NCBI GenBank assembly: GCA_900539155.1
Contig: UQBE01000028.1
Coordinates: 1-27,671, forward strand
Reading direction: 5' to 3'
DNA: 27,671 nt
DNA from: an uncultured Porphyromonas sp.
GTDB taxonomy: Bacteria > Bacteroidota > Bacteroidia > Bacteroidales > Porphyromonadaceae
A model generated the notes under the pieces. The model ran no database searches. It was not told the DNA's origin and worked only from the letters and a program-made list of their open reading frames with translations. The stretch's first letter is position 1. Every line of letters begins with the position of its first letter. Below are positions 8,179 to 15,121 of the stretch, one piece after another. The translations under genes were made by a program, and so were the position numbers.

Positions 8179-8279
8179 GTTGTAGGGACGCTCGGTCGAG
8201 CGTCCGTCCCCGTTAAAGGTTACTGAATTATATGTCTTGTCGTTCGACAACGGACGCACCGACCGTGCGTCCCTACAAC
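8179..8279. repeat. Pair of inverted palindromic units with nested hairpins
   Basis: GTTGTAGGGACGC (8179-8191) is inverted at 8267-8279, a 13-bp terminal inverted repeat around about 100 bp. Three perfect hairpins are nested within: GGACGCTC with GAGCGTCC (8186-8193/8198-8205), TTGTCG with CGACAA (8237-8242/8245-8250), and GGACGCAC with GTGCGTCC (8252-8259/8265-8272). The layout resembles REP/BIME-like intergenic palindrome pairs. I am not certain of a named family. Confidence 0.7.
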
Positions 8280-8400
8280 GGGTTACACGTAACGGAGATC
8301 GTAACCTTTGATACAACGAAGACCTTCGACTGGAGGCTGGGTCGAAACAATAATTTGAAACTGACTACATATCGATACGGTGCTGTGTCGAGAAAAACGG

Positions 8401-8570
8401 ATTTCCACGTGGATATTTCGAAATATCCAGGTGGAGAATTTTTATTTTCCACGTGGGGAAGAAAAAATTCTTCGGAGGAATCAAATGAAACTTCGGAGGA
8501 AATGAATCACGCCCACGTGGAAAATAAAAAATATCCACGTGGAGATTTCAGATTTTCCACGTGGATATTC
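8401..8570. repeat. Array 1: eight palindromic units of 21-22 bp period
   Basis: Six units carry the core CCACGTGG (one CCAGGTGG) at 8405, 8427, 8449, 8513, 8535 and 8557. Two central units carry TTCGGAGGAA at 8471 and 8492. Using the GG at the right of each core as register, positions are 8411, 8433, 8455, 8477, 8498, 8519, 8541 and 8563, so the steps are 22, 22, 22, 21, 21, 22 and 22. Flanks of each core are A/T-rich. There are no unique spacers and no cas genes, so it is not CRISPR. It lies about 190 bp upstream of the aldolase promoter. Confidence 0.85.
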
Positions 8571-8646
8571 GAGAAAAGAGGGAATCGGACGAAACTCCTC
8601 GTTATGTAAATAGAGATTAGAGGTTAGAGTGCAGGGCGGACATATT

Positions 8647-8676
8647 ATATATAGTAACCTCATATATAGTGACCTC
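8647..8676. repeat. 15-bp tandem duplication
   Basis: ATATATAGTRACCTC occurs twice head to tail (8647-8661 and 8662-8676) with one difference (A/G). It lies just outside the direct-repeat-bracketed block and upstream of the aldolase promoter. No further function can be assigned. Confidence 0.7.
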
Positions 8677-8756
8677 ATCTATTCCTCGCTGGTCGCTATG
8701 TGTAGCTCCTAACAGAGCAATTATAATGCGTCAACCCTAGTGGAGATAGAGATGCA

Positions 8757-8788
8757 TTGGGCTATGTAACTTATTTTGATTACCTTTG
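8757..8788 (+). promoter_or_regulatory. Bacteroidota-type promoter for the aldolase gene
   Basis: TTG at 8757-8759 and TACCTTTG at 8781-8788 are separated by 21 bp, close to the -33/-7 consensus (TTG, 19-21 bp, TAnnTTTG). Transcription would start near 8795, leaving a leader of about 100 nt before the ATG at 8893. It lies over and just after an upstream in-frame ATG (8776), which supports the downstream start. Confidence 0.65.
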
Positions 8789-8892
8789 AGGAGGATTGGC
8801 TGAGACGGGCTTTTTATAGTCTCGCTCTGAGTTGCTTTGCAGTGAAGATGCGCCAATCAATTGACATGCGTCTAACTTACACTTTACACAAT

Positions 8893-9774
8893 ATGAATCA
8901 GAAGCAATTAGAACAGATGAAAAGCGGTCGTGGCTTCGTAGGAGCTCTCGACCAGAGCGGAGGCTCTACTCCCAAGGCGCTCAAGGCTTACGGACTCACG
9001 GAGGATGCCTGGAGCAATGATGAGGAGATGTTTGACCTAATTCACCAAATGCGTACTCGTATGATCAAGAGCCCGGCCTTTGCAACGGGCAAGATCATCG
9101 GCGTAATTCTCTTCGAGCGCACGATGCGTGGCGAAATTGACGGGATGAAGACGCCTGACTACCTCTGGGACAAGCTGGGCATCGTACCTTTTCTCAAGGT
9201 AGATAAGGGTCTACAGGAGCTCCAGGATGGTGTACAGCTGATGAAGCCTTTCCCCGCTCTTGACGACCTACTCATCGAGGCTACCAAGCATCACATCTTC
9301 GGGACGAAGATGCGTAGCGTCATCAAGGAGGCAAACGAGAAGGGTATCAAGGCTATCGTGGACCAGCAGTTTGAGTGGGGTAAGAAGATCCTAGCTCACG
9401 ACCTCGTGCCTATCTTAGAGCCAGAGGTAGACATCCACTGTCCCGACAAAGCAGAGGCGGAGGATATCCTCAAGCGTGAGCTGATAGCTCATCTGGACAA
9501 TCTGGATCGCCCTGTCATGCTCAAGATAACACTACCTACTCAGGACAACCTCTACAAGGAGATTATCGAGCATCCTAACATGCTCCGTGTCGTAGCTCTC
9601 TCGGGAGGTTACAGCCGTGAGCATGCGAACGACCTCTTGGCTCGCAATAAGGGTGTGATTGCTTCTTTCTCCCGTGCCCTAGCTGAGGGTCTGTCGGCGC
9701 AGCAGTCTGACGAGGAGTTCAACCGAACAATCGATAAGTCTGTAGACGATGTCTATCAGGCTTCTATCCAATAG
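8893..9774 (+). CDS. Class I fructose-bisphosphate aldolase
   Basis: The enzyme cleaves fructose 1,6-bisphosphate to glyceraldehyde 3-phosphate and dihydroxyacetone phosphate through a lysine Schiff base. The chosen start at 8893 gives 293 residues beginning MNQKQLEQMKSGRGF and running into ALDQSGGSTPKALKAYG, the typical N-terminus of this bacterial class I group. VILFERTMRG, FLKVDKGL, PILEPEVDI and RPVMLKITLP follow; Lys211 in the last motif is the likely Schiff-base residue. The frame stays open upstream to 8776, but those residues look non-homologous and precede the likely transcription start. It is a single-gene transcript ending at a shared terminator. Confidence 0.95.
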   Translation: MNQKQLEQMKSGRGFVGALDQSGGSTPKALKAYGLTEDAWSNDEEMFDLIHQMRTRMIKSPAFATGKIIGVILFERTMRGEIDGMKTPDYLWDKLGIVPFLKVDKGLQELQDGVQLMKPFPALDDLLIEATKHHIFGTKMRSVIKEANEKGIKAIVDQQFEWGKKILAHDLVPILEPEVDIHCPDKAEAEDILKRELIAHLDNLDRPVMLKITLPTQDNLYKEIIEHPNMLRVVALSGGYSREHANDLLARNKGVIASFSRALAEGLSAQQSDEEFNRTIDKSVDDVYQASIQ

Positions 9775-9796
9775 TCTACCAAACTATAAGCATAAA

Positions 9797-9971
9797 GAGA
9801 CTGTTGCAAAAGCCTACAGTCTCATAATCTTGCTTGCAAGATTGTCTAGACTTTGCATAAAGGATGAAGCGCAAGGCGCTGAGGGTGAGGTCTGAAGGGA
9901 GCATACCTCCGTATGTGACCGAAGCCGAATCCCGAAAGCAACACAGCGATTCGCCTTTATGCAACAGTCTC
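9797..9971. mobile_element. MITE-like element, 175 bp
   Basis: The element begins with GAGACTGTTGCA (9797-9808) and ends with its inverse TGCAACAGTCTC (9960-9971), giving 12-bp perfect terminal inverted repeats. Its left 27 bp is itself a palindrome (GAGACTGT with ACAGTCTC), and an internal 7-bp hairpin AATCTTG with CAAGATT lies at 9826-9843. It has no transposase, so mobility would depend on a related insertion sequence elsewhere. A clear target-site duplication is not visible. The 65-residue frame crossing it on the minus strand is probably not a gene. It sits between the aldolase stop and the terminator. Confidence 0.75.
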
Positions 9972-9977
9972 ACAAAG

Positions 9978-10013
9978 AGAGGAGCTACCGCCCCTGTGGG
10001 TGATAGCTCCTCT
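9978..10013. terminator. Bidirectional terminator between the aldolase and RRM genes
   Basis: AGAGGAGCTA (9978-9987) pairs with TAGCTCCTCT (10004-10013), extended inward by G/C pairs (CGCCC with GGGTG) around a 4-nt loop. TTGTTTCG follows on the + strand and TTGTG on the minus strand. It sits between convergent genes and starts 6 bp from the MITE end. Confidence 0.7.
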
Positions 10014-10045
10014 TGTTTCGTCTAGTCTTGTCGAGTCAGTGCTCC

Positions 10046-10306
10046 TTAGAAGCGTCTCTCGCGACGAGGACGATCCTCAGCCTCACGAATGAGGAGACGA
10101 CGCCCCTCAAACTCCTGCTCGCTGAGTGCCTCGATAGCACGACGAGCATCGTCATCAGCCATATCCGCAAAGCCGAAGCCACGCGAACGCCCAGTGGCGC
10201 GATCCATGACGACACGAGCGTTGGAGACCTCTCCGTACTCGCTGAGTAGTTGCTCCAAGTCATTCTCACGTACTCGGTAGCTCAAGTTGCCTAAATATAG
10301 GGTCAT
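10046..10306 (-). CDS. Small RRM-type RNA-binding protein
   Basis: The 86-residue protein is a single RNA-recognition motif. RNP2 is LYLGNL near residue 3 and RNP1 is RGFGFADM near residue 42, each supplying aromatic residues for RNA stacking. The C-terminal tail is basic (REAEDRPRRERRF). Single-RRM proteins of this size are common in Bacteroidota, where they are proposed as global RNA-binding regulators. The start MTLYLGNLSY is the standard one. It has a consensus promoter about 220 bp upstream and hence an unusually long leader. RNA targets are unknown. Confidence 0.92.
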   Translation of the reverse strand: MTLYLGNLSYRVRENDLEQLLSEYGEVSNARVVMDRATGRSRGFGFADMADDDARRAIEALSEQEFEGRRLLIREAEDRPRRERRF

Positions 10307-10521
10307 AAAGGGAAAAAGTGGAAAAGGGAAAATAATTTAGTGAAGCACTCGGGGGGAGAGAGACACCACACGTGTGTGATACAAATCTCAAACTGTCTGA
10401 TCTGCTACCGTACTGCCCCTACCCTATTGGCGACTCTTCACCACTGTATAGGAGGCGAGAAAGAGAGCGACTATCTAGATTCTTAATATGTGCCATAGCC
10501 GTCGATGCTTTCCTCCGTCTG
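10307..10521 (-). promoter_or_regulatory. Long 5' leader of the RRM gene
   Basis: The promoter at 10528-10557 implies a leader of about 215 nt, with no credible reading frame. It contains a self-complementary segment around ACACGTGTGTG (about 10365-10380), a C-rich tract, and pyrimidine-rich sequence close to the start codon. A leader this long for an 86-residue RNA-binding protein suggests post-transcriptional control, possibly by the protein itself. This is inference. Confidence 0.45.
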
Positions 10522-10527
10522 CTAGTG

Positions 10528-10557
10528 CAAATGTAAGCATAAATATTGAATTGACAA
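10528..10557 (-). promoter_or_regulatory. Consensus Bacteroidota promoter for the RRM gene
   Basis: On the minus strand, TTG (complement of 10555-10557) is followed after exactly 19 bp by TACATTTG (10528-10535). This is the best -33/-7 match in the window. Transcription would start near 10521. Confidence 0.78.
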
Positions 10558-10568
10558 GAGCTCTACAG

Positions 10569-10595
10569 GAGACTGTTGCAAAAATCAACAGTCTC
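10569..10595. repeat. Dispersed 27-bp palindrome, copy 2
   Basis: A 10-bp perfect stem (GAGACTGTTG with CAACAGTCTC) encloses a 7-nt A-rich loop. It is the same sequence that forms the left end of the MITE at 9797, here alone, 10 bp beyond the amylase stop codon and just upstream of the RRM promoter. It may be an end remnant, or it may act as a 3' hairpin for the amylase mRNA. Confidence 0.75.
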
Positions 10596-10604
10596 AAAGA
10601 GGAG

Positions 10605-12275
10605 CTACCTCAGCTCTACCAGCTGCACACTATAGGGGGCGAGCTCGATGATGAGTGGAGCCCAGGGCTGGAAGGCGTAGAGCAGTTCGCGAGGAGCTGC
10701 ATCGGGGGTGTGAAGCGTCACATGTAGGAGTCGCTGTAGCTCGCCCTGCTCCTCCGAGTTGGGGAGGAAGAGCGGGTAGCACTGTCGGTCGGCAGTAAAG
10801 TTGCTCAGTACTGCTATCCCGATAGTTTCGCCTGCCTGCTGCTCCTCAGGAGCTAGTAGTCGTAGGTAACCGTAAGTGCGCTCAGCGTTGAAACCACCCC
10901 AGGCACGAGCTTGCTCCTGTATTGAGTGGAAAGCACCTCTTAGGACGACAGGGTGCTGCGCCCACTTCATGAGGCGAAGATAGCTTTGGAAGATAGGATT
11001 GCTGAAGTCTCGAGCTACAAGCGAGGGGATGCTCCAGTAGTCGAAGATTGTAGTGCGTCCATCGTAACCGCTGTAGCCCTCACACTCTACGCCTTGCTCT
11101 CCATACTCTTGTCCCCCGTAGAGGAGGAGGGGGCTGGAAGTAGCCAGTGCCAGTAGTGTCATTGCCGTAACACCTCGCTGAGCCGTCTGGGCAAAGTAAG
11201 GAGAGGCAAGACGTACTTCGTCATGGTTCTCGAGGAAGTAGAGTAGTTGGCTGGGGGCGTACTTCTCTTTATTAGCAAGAAGACACTCTTCGATAGCAGA
11301 CACCGAGCGCTCCTTGGTGATCACCTGATATAGCGTATCGTAGAGTCCGCTCTTGTCATAAAGCAGGTCGAAGCCCCCCTCGACTAAGTATAGATGATAG
11401 TTGTCTATCCGATAAATCTCCGCTATAAAGGTAACATCATAGAGCTTCTTGACCTGCGGTATGACCCAGTGCCAGAATGCAACAGGCACCATCTCCACCA
11501 TATCACAGCGGAAGCCGTCCACACCCTCTCCAGCCCAGTAGCAGAGGATGTCTCGCATCTGGTACCAAGTGGCTGGTATGGGGTCAAAGTGAGCAACTCG
11601 CGACCCGTCGGGACGGTACTCCACCCCGTAATTGAGCTTGACTGTCTCGTACCAGTCGTTTGCAGAGGGGGCGGCAGACCAGCAGTCATTGCCTGTGACA
11701 CGAGCGGGGTACTCTCGATAGCTGGAGGAGCCATGGGGCAATTGTAGCTCTTCGCCTGGTAGGTAGTAAAAATTATTGCCCGAATCAAACGCTTTGCTTG
11801 TGTCATCTTTAGCACCAAGTGATGCGACTCCTTCGGGTGTGTGCGTACCGTCGTACTGGCGTGACACATGGTTGGGCACGAAGTCTATGACGACCTTCAC
11901 GCCGTGTCTATGGCAACGCGCTACAAAGGAGCGAAAGGTCTCTCTCCGCTTCTTCGGATTCCGCACGATAGTGGGGTGGATGTCGTAGTAGTCGGTGATA
12001 GCGTAGGGCGACCCCGCCTGACCCTTGACAATGTCGGGGTTCTGGTCGGGACAGTCCGCCCAGCTATGCAAAGGAGTCTGCGTAGCGTGTCGTATGATTC
12101 CTATCGGCCACAGATGCGTGACACCCAGTGAGACTAAGTATTCGAGAGCAGCATCATCAAACGCCTCCAGTGTGCCCGTACCGTTTTGCGCTAAGGAGCC
12201 ACTAGGGACCAGTTTGTCGTGAGGGGTCTCGTTGCCCCACAGACGAACGAGCGTGGAGTAGAGGATGGTGCGCAT
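10605..12275 (-). CDS. GH13 alpha-amylase family glycosidase, probably cytoplasmic
   Basis: The 556-residue protein has a GH13 (beta/alpha)8 barrel. The four classical regions are visible: VIDFVPNH (residues 129-136), GFRCDMVEM with likely nucleophile Asp258, FIAEIY with likely acid/base Glu286, and FLENHDEVRL with transition-state Asp352. A small C-terminal beta domain probably begins near residue 455. There is no signal peptide or surface-sorting domain, so it most likely acts on intracellular alpha-glucan or maltodextrins; exact specificity is not readable. It begins 3 nt after the patatin-like gene stops, so the two are very likely translated from one mRNA. Confidence 0.88.
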   Translation of the reverse strand: MRTILYSTLVRLWGNETPHDKLVPSGSLAQNGTGTLEAFDDAALEYLVSLGVTHLWPIGIIRHATQTPLHSWADCPDQNPDIVKGQAGSPYAITDYYDIHPTIVRNPKKRRETFRSFVARCHRHGVKVVIDFVPNHVSRQYDGTHTPEGVASLGAKDDTSKAFDSGNNFYYLPGEELQLPHGSSSYREYPARVTGNDCWSAAPSANDWYETVKLNYGVEYRPDGSRVAHFDPIPATWYQMRDILCYWAGEGVDGFRCDMVEMVPVAFWHWVIPQVKKLYDVTFIAEIYRIDNYHLYLVEGGFDLLYDKSGLYDTLYQVITKERSVSAIEECLLANKEKYAPSQLLYFLENHDEVRLASPYFAQTAQRGVTAMTLLALATSSPLLLYGGQEYGEQGVECEGYSGYDGRTTIFDYWSIPSLVARDFSNPIFQSYLRLMKWAQHPVVLRGAFHSIQEQARAWGGFNAERTYGYLRLLAPEEQQAGETIGIAVLSNFTADRQCYPLFLPNSEEQGELQRLLHVTLHTPDAAPRELLYAFQPWAPLIIELAPYSVQLVELR

Positions 12276-12278
12276 AGG

Positions 12279-13196
12279 CTACGCCTTACCCTTTCGAGAG
12301 AGGAGGTCGATAATCTCTCTGAACTGTTCCTCCTCTTCGTACGCCTTACTGATGAGCTGGTAGCCGATGTCCGCAAGAATGTCAACTGGGGAGACGTCGT
12401 AAGCACCAAAGTGTGAGAGTATCGGTGACTGAAGCACGACGTCGCATAACTCTAGGTCGATAGTTACATTGGCACGCATCATAATGCGTATGAGGCGGTC
12501 GGAGAGGCGGAGGATGTTTTTCGTAGGTGTGTTCTCCACCTCTGGGCTGAGGTTAATCCCTAGAAGGAAGTCGCACGACTCACGGATGGGTCGTGCTGGA
12601 AGGTTCATGAAGACCCCTCCATCAACATACTGCTCATCGTCAATGACCACAGGCTCGAAGAGGATTGGTATGGAGCATGAGGCGACCACCGCAGATGCTA
12701 AATCTCCTTCGGTGAAGTCACGAGCCTGAGCACGGTTGAGGTTGGTCGCGATGATGTGCATCGGGATAGGTAATTCTTCGATTCGTTCGTGACGCAGGGT
12801 TTCTTTGAGAAACTGTCTATACTTATTGGTCTTGAGCAGGGATAGTCTAGGCGTCGTCAGCGAGGTCATATTCATAAAGCCAAACTGGGGCGTCAAGTCG
12901 TAAATTTCCTTACTGCTATAACCATCGGCATAGAGAGCCCCCATGAGCGACCCCACACTCGTCCCTGCTATGACATCAGGTCGCACGTGATGCTCCTCGA
13001 GAAAGCGAAATATACCTATGTAAGCGAGCCCACGAGCACTGCCCCCACAGAGGGCGAGTCCGAAGGTAGGACGACTGCCGTAGGTCCATGTGCGGATACG
13101 CTCGACGAGCTTATCGAACGAGCCATAGATGAGCGTAGAGCCACGCTCCAAGATTTTCTCGCCTTGAGCCTTTAGCTCCGAAGGGGTGATCGCCAT
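12279..13196 (-). CDS. Patatin-like phospholipase / lipid acyl hydrolase
   Basis: The 305-residue protein has the patatin Ser-Asp dyad fold. The oxyanion-hole motif is GGSARG (residues 51-56), the nucleophile elbow GTSVGS has Ser80, and the dyad Asp192 is in VDGGVFMNLP. There is no signal peptide or outer-membrane barrel, so it is probably cytoplasmic or peripheral on the inner membrane. It hydrolyses ester bonds of phospholipids or related lipids, but the substrate is unknown. It lies 20 nt after the YihY-like membrane protein gene and 3 nt before the GH13 gene in a tight three-gene run. Confidence 0.92.
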   Translation of the reverse strand: MAITPSELKAQGEKILERGSTLIYGSFDKLVERIRTWTYGSRPTFGLALCGGSARGLAYIGIFRFLEEHHVRPDVIAGTSVGSLMGALYADGYSSKEIYDLTPQFGFMNMTSLTTPRLSLLKTNKYRQFLKETLRHERIEELPIPMHIIATNLNRAQARDFTEGDLASAVVASCSIPILFEPVVIDDEQYVDGGVFMNLPARPIRESCDFLLGINLSPEVENTPTKNILRLSDRLIRIMMRANVTIDLELCDVVLQSPILSHFGAYDVSPVDILADIGYQLISKAYEEEEQFREIIDLLSRKGKA

Positions 13197-13216
13197 ATTG
13201 ATGTTGTTAAAGGGGA

Positions 13217-14656
13217 TTATTGTTTACCTAGAGGAAGGTCTGAGAGCAACGTCGTCAGCGGAGGCTCCGTGAAGGCGTGTCGTGAAGCGACCACCAGCTC
13301 CCATACCTCTGTGAAGCGCTGCTGTGTGAGCATATGACTGCGATGTCCCGAGCGGTCCATCCGGTCGAGGAGGTAGCCGACCGTCAGCAAGTTGGGGTCT
13401 ACAGCAAGGTTGTAGTGCTGCTCCTTGTCTCGAGAGCTGTATATAGTCTCGATGATTAGGTCTTCTTCCAGTAGCTGAGCGATTACTTCACTTGTTTGGT
13501 TGATGGGTAGGTGGCAAGCCTCCGAGAGAGAGGGGATGTCGTGAGGCTCCGGCTCTGTATGGTCTAAGAAACGCTGCACGATGTGCGCCATCACGATTAC
13601 TGTCATAAAGTCCCAGTAGCGGTGGGAGATGTTTGTCGCATCCTTGGCGTAGGTGAAGTTGACCACATTCTGTATCGAGAAGCAGAGCTTCGCACTAAAT
13701 AGCGTAATCGTCCAGACGACCTGTAGCCAGAGAAGCAGGAGCGGGATGGCGGCAAATCCACCGTAGATGGCATTGTACTTCGAAATCCATAGGATACCGC
13801 TCACGTAGAGTGCCTGCAAGACTTGGAAGGCACTACCAGCTATGACGCCAGAGATGAGCGCTGGGACGAACTTAACGTGGGTATTCGGTAGAGCGATAAA
13901 GATTCCCGCAAACATAAAGATGAGGATAATGTAGGGGAAGAGCTTCAGCATAAACTCCCACACTGGAGTGAAGAAGATGTAGTCATTGAACCAGGTGTTC
14001 TGGATTGTCGCCATCATCACCGTTAGTCCCGAGGAGAGCGTCATCAGGATAGGCAGTAGCACCACCATCGTTATGTAGTCTGTCAGCTTTCGAGGGATAG
14101 AACGTCCACGGGGGACACCCCAGATTACATTAAAGGTCTGCTCGATTGTGTCCAATAGTTGAAAGATAGTGTAGAGGAAGAGCACCAAACCCACTCCAAG
14201 GAAAAGCCCTCCCTGCACCTGTCCGAGATAGTTCTCGACAAAGCCCATAATCGTGTCCACCTCACTCTGATGTCCCGGCATATAGGTCATCAGGAAGTCG
14301 TAGATAGTGCCCTGTAGACCAAATCCCTTGGCAAGAGCAACGATAATGGCTAGCATCGGCACGATCGAGAGGAGCGTGCGGTAAGTCAGTGCTGAGGCGT
14401 GACGATTGAGTCTCTGATCCACAAAACCCTTGATAGCCATGTAGAGAGCCTTGAGCGTATTGATGTAGAGACGTCTGAAACCTCTCACTTCGTCTGGCTG
14501 GATGTGCCACATGTCGCTCGTTAGGAAGCGAACCACTTTGTAGGCAAAGAGCTTGAGCTTACGTAGCCAAGTGGGAGACTTGCGAGGGGTTTGCTCTTTT
14601 TTCGTCTTCTTGGGACGGGAGCTCTGCTTATATATAGGGAGATGTCGCTGGGGCAT
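13217..14656 (-). CDS. YihY/BrkB family inner-membrane protein
   Basis: From the start at 14656 the protein has 479 residues. A basic N-terminus (SSRPKKTKKEQTPRK) precedes the family signature HASALTYRTLLSIVPMLAIIVAL and about six transmembrane segments, including LFLGVGLVLFLYTIFQLL, MVVLLPILMTLSSGL and IPLLLLWLQVVWTITLFSAKLCF. A cytoplasmic C-terminal extension of about 140 residues contains a winged-helix-like stretch (LSEACHLPINQTSEVIAQLLEEDLIIE). The family was once called RNase BN, but that activity belongs to another protein; its function is unsettled. The frame stays open to an ATG at 14749, but those residues translate the 3' end of rnpB, so the inner start is preferred. Confidence 0.88.
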   Translation of the reverse strand: MPQRHLPIYKQSSRPKKTKKEQTPRKSPTWLRKLKLFAYKVVRFLTSDMWHIQPDEVRGFRRLYINTLKALYMAIKGFVDQRLNRHASALTYRTLLSIVPMLAIIVALAKGFGLQGTIYDFLMTYMPGHQSEVDTIMGFVENYLGQVQGGLFLGVGLVLFLYTIFQLLDTIEQTFNVIWGVPRGRSIPRKLTDYITMVVLLPILMTLSSGLTVMMATIQNTWFNDYIFFTPVWEFMLKLFPYIILIFMFAGIFIALPNTHVKFVPALISGVIAGSAFQVLQALYVSGILWISKYNAIYGGFAAIPLLLLWLQVVWTITLFSAKLCFSIQNVVNFTYAKDATNISHRYWDFMTVIVMAHIVQRFLDHTEPEPHDIPSLSEACHLPINQTSEVIAQLLEEDLIIETIYSSRDKEQHYNLAVDPNLLTVGYLLDRMDRSGHRSHMLTQQRFTEVWELVVASRHAFTEPPLTTLLSDLPLGKQ

Positions 14657-14707
14657 ATAGAGAAAAGTAGACGTGATGATGTGAAGACAATCTATGACGA
14701 AGCCAAG

Positions 14708-15115
14708 GAGAGGACAGTAGGTCTGTAAGCCGGGTTCTGTACCATTCACGAGGAGTGGTGCTTGTCATTTATCTACGACACCCGTTGCCGAGTGCCTCTA
14801 GCAATCTACCCTCCGACTGGGACGAGTAGCCCTCTTAGCGTCGGTTTACTTGATCTTGCAACCCATAGTGTGTACAGCCGGCGAGGTCGCCCGCACCGCT
14901 GGTGAGCTCTTACCTCACCTTCTCACCCTTACCCAGAGTGGCAGAGCCAAGCTGGGCGGTTCTTTTCTTCTACACGTCACCTACCCTTGCGGATAGCTCT
15001 CTGTTAGGGAGTATGGTACTCTACGTTGCCCGGACTTTCCTCTCTCATCACAACAAGACCTAGCTCACTGTGTGACAGCGACAAGCCGACCTACTGCCTT
15101 ATCCGTGGCATACCG
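14708..15115 (-). ncRNA. rnpB: RNase P RNA, bacterial type A
   Basis: This is the catalytic RNA that trims tRNA 5' leaders. On the minus strand the conserved 5' segment GAGGAAAGTCCGG (complement of 15030-15042) and 3' segment ACAGAACCCGGCTTAC (complement of 14725-14740) form the P4 core. P1 closes the molecule through GGCAGTAGGTC (complement of 15088-15098) and GACCTACTGTCC (complement of 14712-14723). The mature molecule is about 390-410 nt, normal for type A. The ends given are approximate, set by P1 and the promoter at 15122. The YihY-like gene begins about 50 nt downstream with no obvious terminator between. Confidence 0.95.
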
Positions 15116-15121
15116 CCACCG

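Larger units (their letters stand above)
8147..8629. repeat. Non-coding repeat block bracketed by 17-bp direct repeats
   Basis: A 17-bp sequence containing ATTAGAGGTTAGAG occurs at 8147-8163 and again at 8613-8629 with one mismatch, in the same orientation. Between them lies about 450 bp of non-coding sequence holding the inverted palindrome pair (8179-8279) and the 22-bp array (8401-8570). The arrangement resembles an inserted block with duplicated flanks, though 17 bp is long for most target-site duplications. Open frames crossing it encode low-complexity, repeat-derived peptides and are not credible genes. Confidence 0.6.

Noticed and set aside
8401..8570. Possible CRISPR array (regular short palindromic repeats)
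   Set aside because: The period is only 21-22 bp, so there is no room for 30-bp spacers; the intervening bases are short and A/T-rich; no cas genes are in the window.
8232..8678. Open frames on both strands (8232-8609 plus, 8481-8678 minus) as small proteins
   Set aside because: They cross the palindromes and the 22-bp array, and their peptides are repeat-derived with no domain; the array period is not a multiple of three, so peptide units are not kept in frame.
8776..8892. Longer N-terminus for the class I aldolase
   Set aside because: The upstream ATG overlaps the likely promoter; family proteins begin close to the KQLEQMKSGRGF segment.
9776..9973. 65-residue minus-strand frame as a gene
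   Set aside because: It coincides almost exactly with the MITE-like element, and its peptide is simply a translation of the repeat.
10046..10280. Other frames covering the RRM gene on both strands (10013-10249, 10036-10269, 10089-10280)
   Set aside because: These are shadows of the RRM gene, which has intact RNP1 and RNP2 motifs and a good promoter.
14657..14749. Longer N-terminus for the YihY-like protein
   Set aside because: The extra residues (NGTEPGLQTYCP) translate the conserved 3' end of RNase P RNA; the ATG at 14656 is preferred.
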